NCBI GenBank assembly: GCA_014529385.2
Contig: CM043958.1
Location: forward strand, 158,371,267-158,435,266
DNA: 64,000 nucleotides
DNA from: Adiantum capillus-veneris
Lineage: Eukaryota; Streptophyta; Polypodiopsida; Polypodiales; Pteridaceae
Reading direction: 5' to 3'
The translations under genes were made by a program, and so were the position numbers. Shown here in pieces: positions 20,621-29,080 of the stretch. The notes below the pieces were generated by a model. That model was not told the DNA's origin and searched no databases. It worked only from the letters and a program-made list of their open reading frames with translations. Numbering within the stretch: position 1 is the first letter of the stretch; each line of letters begins with the position of its first letter.

Positions 20621-22770
20621 GATTGGTAGCAGATCATAGACGTATGAGACCATCTCAAGTAGCCAAGTGTATGCCAAAGAAGTATGGTGGTTCAGGAGAT
20701 CCGTATGCACATGTGTCACTCTTTAAGCAAGTCTTAAGAGCTGAGCAGATAACAGATTTCCATACACAATACGAGGGATTTGGTCTTACTCTAGAAGGTA
20801 CTGCATTGACATGGTTTCAACCAATGAACATAGGGGGATTCCATGACATTGACCATTTGCTAAGAGAGTTTGCTGAGGAATTCTCAAAACGAGGGATTAA
20901 GCACAATACGGTCTCACAAATATATGCTTTTAAACAGAGAGAACACGAAAAAGTGAAGGAAGCTTCACTTCGCTTCAAACAATACATTGAGAGATGTCCA
21001 GTACGTGAACGACCACAAGATGACAGACTATCTGTTCTCTTTATTGAGGGACTGAGGAACGACACTCTCAAGAAGGACTTGCACTTGAAAGCTTGTACAA
21101 GTTTCGAGCAAGTAACGAGAGAGGCATTGTACTTAGTGGATAACTGTACGGTTTATGGAGAGGTGTCAGCGGATACAGATTTTGCATCCAGTAGCTCCTC
21201 CTCCGTAGCGAGCGAGACTACCACTAAAAAGAATGTTCAAACAACAACCATGCCAAATGTAGAGCAAATGATAGAAGATGCTCTAAAAAGGATGGCACCA
21301 TACCAAAAACCATTGCCAAAAACACTGAAATGGTGTGCTATTGAACAAAAATGGACAAATCATCCAACAGAGGAGTGCTATTACAACAAAGGGTATGTAA
21401 GGGAGCGCCAGTATGCACCTCCTGCTCAATTAGCACCACCTCAGATACATCCAGTACCTCGATACCCAACGGGAAATGTACCAGGACCTATGGGGATAGA
21501 AAGACCGCAACCGGTATTGGGACAACAACCACCTTTACCAGGAGCAAGACCAGTGGGCATTAGATATGCACCAACCTTAGAGAATCAGGAAGAACAAGCC
21601 TTAGTGCCTGTTCAAGCCTATTATGAAGAATCGGGTGCACACATGTCTCCGACAGTGTATTACCCACCAGAAGAACCAAAACAACCAGAACCATGGGGCA
21701 TGATGGGGAATGTTGGAATACCAACAGTTACAAGTGCTTCTGATGAAGAGAGATACAATTTGGACGCAAGAACATTGATGTTCATAGCTCATGGAGGGTT
21801 AACAGGACAAAGACCATCCTATCCACAAAGGACGAATCAAATGGGACCAAGACCAGCACTAGGACCCTGTTACAAGTGTGGAGGTGACCATCTGATGAAT
21901 GTTTGCCCACATACGGAAATCATTAGAATTAACGCTTATTGCACTGAGTGTGGGGTTACTCACTTCATTGAGGATTGTTCAAAGAATCCAAACAAAGTGC
22001 AAAAGACGACATTGAATATGCTAGAAACTATTCCTACCAGCAGTGGGTCTGAAAATGAAACTCTGATACCAACGCAAGTTGTTACTAGAGCTCAAGCTAA
22101 GAAAACCACTAGAGAACCTGAGAATGGAAAGTTAGCGACTGAAGTGGTTAGTCAAGGACCGCGGAGTCAGAAAAACACATGGAAAGCTAGAAAAGCACGC
22201 ATGAAGTTGAGAAAAGAACGTGAAGACGCTATTCTAGCTGAGGAACTAAAGCAAACTAAAGCTAGATTAGAAAAACTTGAGAGTCAAAACGGGAAACGAG
22301 AGATGAGCCCGGAAAGAACGAAACAAAAGAGTATCAAAGAAACAACGAGCTTAAGCTCAGGGGGATCAGTGCTAGTCGACAAAGTACACGAACCATTGGA
22401 CGCACTGATGAGAGCTTACGAAGCTAGGTTAAAGAACAACCAAACACAAGAACAGAGGTGGATGACATACCCAAACGCGGAATTGGAAAAGCAGAGACTT
22501 GAAATGTGCCAGAGAATGATCGAGACTGCACAAGCCTTATTAGAACCACCAAAAGAAACAATGAATTGTGGAAAGGAAAACCCAATTCAGCAAGAGACTA
22601 TCGTTTCACGGGTAGCTGAAAAGACTCCCAGTGCACAAAAGCCTGAAAATACACAAAAGGATGACCGCATAGTATTGAACACAACCGATCAGGAGATAGA
22701 GAGTTTTCATCCAGTCATACAGAGGATTTACGGAAAGATGAGGATTACAATGAATTTTGGAAACAAGTGA
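20617..22770 (+). CDS. Gypsy Gag with two short zinc knuckles
   Basis: Forms the capsid and binds genomic RNA. Residues about 15-170 match the plant Retrotrans_gag fold (YGGSGDPYAHVSLFKQV, ALTWFQPM, FAEEFSKR, LRFKQYIERCP). A proline-rich middle follows, then two knuckles at C418 and C442. Both have CX2CX3HX4C spacing, one residue shorter than the standard CX2CX4HX4C. The C-terminal part is charged and helix-prone. The start shares ATGA with the stop of the upstream ORF. Near the end the frame slips: the last dozen residues look out of frame with the protease ORF that follows. Confidence 0.9.
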   Translation: MRLVADHRRMRPSQVAKCMPKKYGGSGDPYAHVSLFKQVLRAEQITDFHTQYEGFGLTLEGTALTWFQPMNIGGFHDIDHLLREFAEEFSKRGIKHNTVSQIYAFKQREHEKVKEASLRFKQYIERCPVRERPQDDRLSVLFIEGLRNDTLKKDLHLKACTSFEQVTREALYLVDNCTVYGEVSADTDFASSSSSSVASETTTKKNVQTTTMPNVEQMIEDALKRMAPYQKPLPKTLKWCAIEQKWTNHPTEECYYNKGYVRERQYAPPAQLAPPQIHPVPRYPTGNVPGPMGIERPQPVLGQQPPLPGARPVGIRYAPTLENQEEQALVPVQAYYEESGAHMSPTVYYPPEEPKQPEPWGMMGNVGIPTVTSASDEERYNLDARTLMFIAHGGLTGQRPSYPQRTNQMGPRPALGPCYKCGGDHLMNVCPHTEIIRINAYCTECGVTHFIEDCSKNPNKVQKTTLNMLETIPTSSGSENETLIPTQVVTRAQAKKTTREPENGKLATEVVSQGPRSQKNTWKARKARMKLRKEREDAILAEELKQTKARLEKLESQNGKREMSPERTKQKSIKETTSLSSGGSVLVDKVHEPLDALMRAYEARLKNNQTQEQRWMTYPNAELEKQRLEMCQRMIETAQALLEPPKETMNCGKENPIQQETIVSRVAEKTPSAQKPENTQKDDRIVLNTTDQEIESFHPVIQRIYGKMRITMNFGNK

Positions 22771-23567
22771 GAGAGGCAAACTTTGCAAACGAGCTAAGTT
22801 GCCAAGCTAATCAGACAAATTGGGAAAAGGACATCAGGAATCCTCCCATAGTGGAATTTGAGGCAGGATCTCAAGTGGACTTGGATCTGCAATCTTACTG
22901 GGGAGATGGGGGCTCTGTTAGAACAATGGAGAGCAAACCTCATTCACTGAAAACCTTACCTTCATACTTAGGAGAGTATGAAGCAAAATCCGAGATTAGA
23001 GCACTTCCCTCACGAAAAATCTCATCAGAAAAAGTCATGGACTCGCAAGGATTGATAGAGATTTTGTCAACACCAGTGACATGCACTATCACTCTAGCTG
23101 AGCTTTTGAGGCTAAGACCACATATGTGGACCACTGTAGGAAAATGCTTGGAGAAATTCGGGATAAAAGATCCAACATCGAGATTGCAAGAGAGCATAGA
23201 GGAGCTGAGCAAGCCACAAAAGAACGCTAAGCCTGTACCCTTAAACAAGGTCGGAGAGTATTGCGAAGGTGAAGAGGGGAATACAACCTTACCAGTTGAA
23301 TTCCAAGGAGTGAACACGATGGCAATACTAGACAGCGGAGCTGGGGTAGCCATTGCTACAAAAGAAATCTGGAAAAAATGGGGGAAACCAGCAATAAGGA
23401 AGACTAGGTTGAAACTCCAATTAGCAGATGGACACATGGAGAAACCTATGGGGTTATTAGAGAAAGTTGTAGTGACTTCTTGCGGCATTGAATACGAACA
23501 TACTTTTGCTATTGTCGATTTTGCAAGGAGAATAACTATGATATCATATTGGGAAGACCATTCATGA
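22767..23567 (+). CDS. Gypsy protease 1 (retropepsin), C-terminus shifted into next frame
   Basis: Processes the polyprotein. The catalytic motif LDSGAG has its Asp at residue 189, inside a strand pattern typical of gypsy retropepsins (NTMAILDSGAGVAIATKEIW). The expected second half of the fold (ILGRP, then FMRQLKMVQDW) is in the next ORF in the -1 frame; the break lies close to 23525. There is no ATG at the left end (GTG only), so this is a continuation of Gag rather than a separate gene. The break is within the enzyme, so this copy makes no complete protease unless the base loss is a sequence error. Confidence 0.85.
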   Translation: MREANFANELSCQANQTNWEKDIRNPPIVEFEAGSQVDLDLQSYWGDGGSVRTMESKPHSLKTLPSYLGEYEAKSEIRALPSRKISSEKVMDSQGLIEILSTPVTCTITLAELLRLRPHMWTTVGKCLEKFGIKDPTSRLQESIEELSKPQKNAKPVPLNKVGEYCEGEEGNTTLPVEFQGVNTMAILDSGAGVAIATKEIWKKWGKPAIRKTRLKLQLADGHMEKPMGLLEKVVVTSCGIEYEHTFAIVDFARRITMISYWEDHS

Positions 23568-24589
23568 GACAGTTGAAAATGGTCCAAGATTGGGGCTACG
23601 ATCACATATACCTGAGAAATATGGAAACCACTACACGTGTGAACCTGAAAGACCATAGCTACAAAGATGTGAACCGAACACCGGTAGAGGAGTTTGATTC
23701 AGCTACTTTGGCGGGATCCGAATTTCCAGCTTGGTTAGGTAAACCCAAGGAGTTATGGATGTGTGGAGCTTCGAAATGTGGAAGTCTGAAACGAGAAGAA
23801 TGTGTTTTAGAAAGGGCTATCGAAGACGAAACTTATATAGGAGAACCCTTTCCAGAGGACACGTTTGAACCATTAGAATGGACACACATTCTAGCAACCC
23901 TAGATGTTTGTGCAATTCCGGATGGTCCCACAACGAAATTTTGCGACAAGGACGGGTACGACGTGGTTCCGTATTTCATGTTGAGAACTGTACTCGAAAA
24001 AGAAACTGAAAAGAACGATACACTGGAAAAGGAAGATGAAGAAGAGGTGTTTCACGACATTCCCAATCATCCAGAGTGGGGAAATGAAGCAGACAACGAG
24101 TCAACGGACAATTCAAGCGGAAACGAAGAAACTATAACGGATGTCCGATTTTATGATTTTCCGAACCAAACTAAACAACGCCAGAAACGCTATAGAGCAA
24201 AGAGAAAAAACAAAGGGGTTAGAACCAATCCGATGCCTAGAATAAGAGGAAAAAATCAATTCCTAATGCTAGTAAAGGCTGAAGATTGTGTTAAGGATAA
24301 GATTTCTGGAAGAATGAGAGGCAGTGATCAAAAGAGCTTACGAAAAGACAAAAGAGGCTCAAGAAATCAAGTTCAAAAGAATGGAACGAAAACTGAAACA
24401 GAAAAATCAGAAAAGAACAAGCGCAACAGAGAATACACGGAGTCCAAGTTAGAACGTAGAAACAAGTACAGAGAGCTCAAGAAAACTCTGAAGAAGTTTG
24501 GACGACAGAAATTGAGAGTGGAGAGGACGAAAACGTCAAAATCAAGGAAAACATGGATGTTCCCTCTCACTATAGGAAATTCACAATAG
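23549..24589 (+). CDS. Gypsy PR-RT linker: protease end, acidic then basic region
   Basis: Begins with the missing end of protease 1 (GRPFMRQL). The rest (to 346 aa) is an acidic stretch (residues about 150-195) followed by a highly basic lysine/arginine-rich stretch that looks like a linker or nucleic-acid-binding spacer. No enzyme domain seen. The RT ORF starts in the -1 frame at the end, overlapping by 37 bases. Confidence 0.75.
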   Translation: MGRPFMRQLKMVQDWGYDHIYLRNMETTTRVNLKDHSYKDVNRTPVEEFDSATLAGSEFPAWLGKPKELWMCGASKCGSLKREECVLERAIEDETYIGEPFPEDTFEPLEWTHILATLDVCAIPDGPTTKFCDKDGYDVVPYFMLRTVLEKETEKNDTLEKEDEEEVFHDIPNHPEWGNEADNESTDNSSGNEETITDVRFYDFPNQTKQRQKRYRAKRKNKGVRTNPMPRIRGKNQFLMLVKAEDCVKDKISGRMRGSDQKSLRKDKRGSRNQVQKNGTKTETEKSEKNKRNREYTESKLERRNKYRELKKTLKKFGRQKLRVERTKTSKSRKTWMFPLTIGNSQ

Positions 24590-27500
24590 AGGATAGGAAG
24601 GTGATATTAACCCCACCTATTCGAGAGAGGAAGGAGAACGAATCTTATGACGGACCGGAGGATGCAAAAAAAGTTGATTTAGCAGCTCCAGGTGAGACAC
24701 CTAGACCGGTGTACATAGCCACAGATTTGTCTCCAGGCGAGGAAGAGAGACTTTTGAGTCTTCTCAGAGAGTATAGGGATGTGTTTGCATGGTCTTATAA
24801 GGACTTAAAGGGAGTTGACCCATCGATATGCCAACACTCAATCCCACTGAAACAAGACGCAAAGCCTAGCAGACAGAGACCATACACATATAATGATACG
24901 TTTGCTAAGCGAATCAAAGAAGAGATAGATAAGCTAATGGAAGCTGAATTCATATACGAGATTGAACACACCGATTGGGTATCTCCGATTGTGGTAGTAC
25001 CTAAGAAGAACGGAAAACTCCGAGTGTGTGTCAACTTAAAGAAAGTGAATGCTGCAACAATCAGGGACAATTATCCCCTGCCGATAACTGATCATGTTCT
25101 AGAGCGTGTATCAGGGAAAACAGCATACTCCTTTCTTGATGGTTTTTCAGGATATAACCAGCTAGCCATAGCACTGGAAGATCAACATAAAACAGCTTTT
25201 GCAACGGAGTGGGGAATTTATGCTTATCGGGTTATGCCTTTTGGTCTAACCAATGCTCCCGCAACCTTCCAGAGGCTGATGACGCATGCTTTCAAAGAAT
25301 ACTTAAGGCTGTTTCTCGAAATATACATGGATGACTTATGTGTACATTCTCTACTGAGAGATGAGCATCTAGAACACCTAAGAAAAGTATTTGAGAAATG
25401 TAGGACATATCGCATTTGTCTCAATCCTGAGAAATGTGTGTTTATGGTCCGACAGGGCAGAATTCTGGGACATATTGTCTCACAAAACGGAATATCCACG
25501 GATTTAGAGAAGATAAAAGTTATAGTGGATATGCCTAGACCAACCAATGCGAAACAAGTACAGAGCTTTATGGGACATTGTGGATATTATAGACGATTCA
25601 TTTACATGTACGCTATAATAGGCCAACCACTTTACAGGCTAATAGTGAACTTTGAATGGACAGAGGAGTGTGAGGAATCATTCAAGAAATTGAAAGAGGC
25701 ACTCATTACTGCTCCAGTCTTGAAATCACCAGATTGGGAGAAGATATTCCATGTGCATATAGATGCTTCGGCATATGCAATAGGATGCATTCTGGCTCAG
25801 CCAGAAGAAGGAAACATGGATTTTCCTATCTGTTACGCCAGTCGACAGCTCAACAATGCAGAGAAGAATTACACCACAACAGAGCGAGAAGGATTAGGAA
25901 TGATCTATGCTGTGAAGAAATTTCGGCATTATCTTCTAGCCAACAAGTTTGTGTTTTTTACGGATCACCAAGCCTTGCTCTACCTAGTGAATAAACCATG
26001 CAATACCGGGAGAATAGTGAGATGGTTCATTATCTTACTGGAATTCGACTTCACGGTAGTAGTAAAGAAAGGAAAAACACATCTTAGAGCTGATCATCTT
26101 TCGCGATTGACGAATGGAGAAGACCCTATAGGAGTAGATGACGACATGCCAGACGCGTACTTGTTCAACATAGAAATGATACCTAAGTGGTCTCAAAATG
26201 TCGTTAACCTATTAACCTATGGAGGAGAGTTCGATAGAAGAGAATACAACCTGAAACATATTGCTATTCAGCAATCCAAGAATCTTCAATTGATTGCAGG
26301 AAGGTTGTATCAATTGGGAAATGATCATGTTTTACGACTATGCATCAATCCTGAGGAATATAATATATATCTGCGCGAAGCACATGTTCAGGAATGTGCA
26401 TTTCATTGTTCAAGAAGGAACACATATAGGAATTTGTTACAATTGGGAGTCTATTGGCCAGGAATGAAAGAAAGCGTACATGAATATGTCACTGTATGTA
26501 TTGTATGTTCATCAAAACCGCCAGCCGAGTATTCGACATTATATCAGATAATGATCGCTCCAGAATGGAGTCAGTATATTGTTGAATATCTCACAAATAG
26601 AACTTTCCCAGAAGGAACGTCAAAAGCTCGTCAGAAATCTGTAGAGACAGAAGCTAGAGATTACGCTTTAATAGGAGATCAACTCTATAAGAGAGGTAAA
26701 GACAACCAGCTTAGGATTTGCGCATCAGAGTCTGAGTATGTGATAATCCTGGAGCAAGCTCATGGAGGAGTAGGTGGAGGCCATTTCTCAGGTGATAAGA
26801 CAGCAAAACTTGTCTTAGCCGCAGGAATATGGTGGCCAACATTACATATGGACGCTGAGGAATACGTTAAACGGTGTGATGACTGTCAGCGGACCAAAGT
26901 ACCACTTAAAAGAGATGATATGCCGCTTAGACCAATGATGGGGGCAAGAGCTTTTGCAAAATGGGGGATTGATTATGTCGGACCCATTTCACCTCCTGCA
27001 TATAAGACTCATGCACAATACATCATTGTGGCTACAGACTATCTAACAAAGTGGGTCGAAGCAAAGGCAACTCAAAAAGCAGATGCCAGGACCACGGCAC
27101 AATTTCTGTATGAATACGTCTTTGTACGATATGGATTGCCAATAGAAATTGTGAGTGATCGAGGCACACATTTCATAAATGAAGTGATAGAGATCCTTCT
27201 AGATGAATTCATGGTAATCCATAGGAAATCAGCCCCGTATCATCCACAAGCAAACGGACAAGCTGAAGCAACAAACAAAACCATATGCACGGTCCTCACG
27301 AAGATTGTATCTGAGTCGAGAACTGACTGGGACCAGAAGTTGCATTCAACATTATGGGCATATAGGGTAGCATATAAAACATCAATAGGAACGACCCCAT
27401 ATAACATGGTTTTTGGGCTAAATGCTATCTTACCAATAGAATTCTTGATTTCAACCTTAAGGGTGGCTAAGGATCTAGAGTGGACAGGGCACGAGCTCTC

Positions 27501-27702
27501 TGATAGAATAGATGACCTGGAAAAGCTAGATGAGCTTCGCCTAAAAGCAGTAGCTTCCATCTACGCTCAAAAAAGGCGACAAAAGGAATTTTTTGATAAG
27601 CATGTGCGGACTAAAGAGTTTAAAGTTGGGGACTATGTCCTAGTTTACACTCTGAAACAGCATGCTAAAAGCTTAAAAAGCGAGGGATGGGACCTCTGGT
27701 GA
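24553..27702 (+). CDS. Gypsy RT-RNase H-(zinc domain x2)-integrase
   Basis: Copies RNA to DNA and inserts it. Seen in order: RT ([26 protein letters not shown], catalytic YMDD at 258-261), RNase H (HVHIDAS with D404, TTTEREGLG, TDHQALL), a first HHCC domain (H611, H618, C649, C652), a second HHCC domain (H737, H744, C775, C778), integrase core D807, D869 and E905 (D-D-35-E), and the start of the integrase C-terminal region. The two HHCC domains have exactly the same spacing, HX6H-X30-CX2C, and each follows a PxWSQ segment, so they look like a tandem duplication. One HHCC is the norm. The frame ends by slipping -1 in a run of A near 27667, inside the integrase tail. Confidence 0.93.
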   Translation: MDVPSHYRKFTIEDRKVILTPPIRERKENESYDGPEDAKKVDLAAPGETPRPVYIATDLSPGEEERLLSLLREYRDVFAWSYKDLKGVDPSICQHSIPLKQDAKPSRQRPYTYNDTFAKRIKEEIDKLMEAEFIYEIEHTDWVSPIVVVPKKNGKLRVCVNLKKVNAATIRDNYPLPITDHVLERVSGKTAYSFLDGFSGYNQLAIALEDQHKTAFATEWGIYAYRVMPFGLTNAPATFQRLMTHAFKEYLRLFLEIYMDDLCVHSLLRDEHLEHLRKVFEKCRTYRICLNPEKCVFMVRQGRILGHIVSQNGISTDLEKIKVIVDMPRPTNAKQVQSFMGHCGYYRRFIYMYAIIGQPLYRLIVNFEWTEECEESFKKLKEALITAPVLKSPDWEKIFHVHIDASAYAIGCILAQPEEGNMDFPICYASRQLNNAEKNYTTTEREGLGMIYAVKKFRHYLLANKFVFFTDHQALLYLVNKPCNTGRIVRWFIILLEFDFTVVVKKGKTHLRADHLSRLTNGEDPIGVDDDMPDAYLFNIEMIPKWSQNVVNLLTYGGEFDRREYNLKHIAIQQSKNLQLIAGRLYQLGNDHVLRLCINPEEYNIYLREAHVQECAFHCSRRNTYRNLLQLGVYWPGMKESVHEYVTVCIVCSSKPPAEYSTLYQIMIAPEWSQYIVEYLTNRTFPEGTSKARQKSVETEARDYALIGDQLYKRGKDNQLRICASESEYVIILEQAHGGVGGGHFSGDKTAKLVLAAGIWWPTLHMDAEEYVKRCDDCQRTKVPLKRDDMPLRPMMGARAFAKWGIDYVGPISPPAYKTHAQYIIVATDYLTKWVEAKATQKADARTTAQFLYEYVFVRYGLPIEIVSDRGTHFINEVIEILLDEFMVIHRKSAPYHPQANGQAEATNKTICTVLTKIVSESRTDWDQKLHSTLWAYRVAYKTSIGTTPYNMVFGLNAILPIEFLISTLRVAKDLEWTGHELSDRIDDLEKLDELRLKAVASIYAQKRRQKEFFDKHVRTKEFKVGDYVLVYTLKQHAKSLKSEGWDLW

Positions 27703-28664
27703 TTAAAGATCTATCACCAAGTGGAGCCGTCAAGCTTGCTACATTAGACGGAGAAGAAATGCCCAATTGGATTAGTGGATGCAGAGTGAAAAAGTATCTT
27801 TTGCCGCTAACCCAAGACATGCTTCTCAAAATACATCAAGAAAAGCTGCGTGTCCAGAAAAAGAAAAAGATTGTAGAGGAAGCGCAAGCCGAGGCGAAGG
27901 AAAGAATGGAGAAAAGAAGACTACTGCGTCAGAAACAGCGCAATGAAGGAGCAATACGAATAAACGCAGTCAGTATAACAGAAATGGATAATGACAAAGA
28001 AGAACCCATCATTGAATGCAAAGTAGGAACCAACCAAATCAAAGCCAGAGCACTATTGGATTCAGGAGCTCAAGCTAACCTACTTTCACTCAGTTTGTAT
28101 AGACAATTGACAAATGACACTAAACTACAAACTGCCAAGCAAGAGTTAAAGAGTTACTCTGAGAATTCAATCAAAACTGTCGGATGCACAGTTTTACATA
28201 TACAGATTAACCAATATGTGTATCCTCATATGTTTTACGTGGTTGAAGACCAAGCTACACAACATCCATTATTGCTAGGACAACCATGGCAGAAGCAATA
28301 CAATGCAATGATTGACTGGAGTTCTAAATCAGTGCTTATCAAATACGAAGGTGAAAGTCAATCAGTTAAGTTCACCAAAGGAGCAGAGCCAACTCCAAAG
28401 GAAGAATCCACGGACAAGGGCAAACAACAAACAGAGAAAAAGAAGAAGCAATGGCAACCAAAAGTTTCTATACAACCGGATTACTCTTCGACGAGGAATT
28501 CTCAACAGTGGATAAGGAAGACAAGCAATAATATAACAGCTCAACCTTGGAAAAAACGGAGTCAAAGTTGGTATGGAGACCAAAAAAGGTGTGCCAGAGA
28601 ACACAAAAAAACAGAGTCTTCAATACCAGACAACAGAGTGATCCCAGACAATCAAGGACAGTGA
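27687..28664 (+). CDS. Integrase C-terminal tail plus second retropepsin-like domain
   Basis: Residues 1-40 complete the integrase tail (MGPLVIKDLSPSGAVKLA; typical of gypsy GPF/Y-type ends). A charged helix follows (about 50-90). Residues about 105-225 then form a second aspartic-protease unit: LLDSGAQANLLS with Asp125, and the later signature HPLLLGQPWQKQYNAMIDW. This matches plant gag-polyprotein aspartyl proteases (family knowledge). A protease after integrase is not part of the standard gypsy plan. The end is lysine- and glutamine-rich and continues into the tryptophan-repeat frame. Confidence 0.85.
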   Translation: MGPLVIKDLSPSGAVKLATLDGEEMPNWISGCRVKKYLLPLTQDMLLKIHQEKLRVQKKKKIVEEAQAEAKERMEKRRLLRQKQRNEGAIRINAVSITEMDNDKEEPIIECKVGTNQIKARALLDSGAQANLLSLSLYRQLTNDTKLQTAKQELKSYSENSIKTVGCTVLHIQINQYVYPHMFYVVEDQATQHPLLLGQPWQKQYNAMIDWSSKSVLIKYEGESQSVKFTKGAEPTPKEESTDKGKQQTEKKKKQWQPKVSIQPDYSSTRNSQQWIRKTSNNITAQPWKKRSQSWYGDQKRCAREHKKTESSIPDNRVIPDNQGQ

Positions 28665-29080
28665 AACAGATCTGGATTCCAAAGAAGTTCATGACGGCAC
28701 AAAGCTATAGCAAGCAAATTTGGATCCCAAAGATTTGTAAACAGGAACTCCCTTCAATACAATCAACGGAAACTCCTAGGTATTTCAAGGCGAGGAAATC
28801 AACACACAGAACAAAGCAGGTTTGGGTCGCAAAGAGTTTGTGGCAAGCACAAGCAAAGCGGAAGCAGATTTGGATTGTGAAAAAAGACAACAAGGTAACG
28901 AAGAATCCATCTACTGATTCTACTACCGAAGTGCCAAAACCAACCCAAAACCCGACCACCAATCCTTCAATCAAACAAAGAGCAGCTTTATTGGAAAGAC
29001 TGTTGTATCATCGCTCTACAATTGCATTGGGAACTTATGACCAAAACAACTACAATGCTTCACCCACAGACACTTCATAG
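28547..29080 (+). CDS. Pol tail with repeated K-Q-(I/V)-W-x-x-K motif
   Basis: Continues the previous ORF in the -1 frame with a 118-base overlap. The visible feature is a short repeat: KLVWRPKK, KQIWIPKK, KQIWIPKI, KQVWVAKS and KQIWIVKK, with spacers of about 12-30 residues. Related KQWQPKV and QQWIRKT lie at the end of the previous ORF. It is strongly basic, which suggests nucleic acid or protein binding. I know of no function for it. A similar pair (QRWVPKNLL, TKIWLPIN) occurs in the relic at 40669-41013. Confidence 0.7.
   Translation: MEKTESKLVWRPKKVCQRTQKNRVFNTRQQSDPRQSRTVKQIWIPKKFMTAQSYSKQIWIPKICKQELPSIQSTETPRYFKARKSTHRTKQVWVAKSLWQAQAKRKQIWIVKKDNKVTKNPSTDSTTEVPKPTQNPTTNPSIKQRAALLERLLYHRSTIALGTYDQNNYNASPTDTS

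Noticed and set aside
22940-23656. Minus-strand open frame of 238 codons in the gypsy element
   Set aside because: It is antisense to the protease region, without recognisable domain; a shadow of the coding strand.
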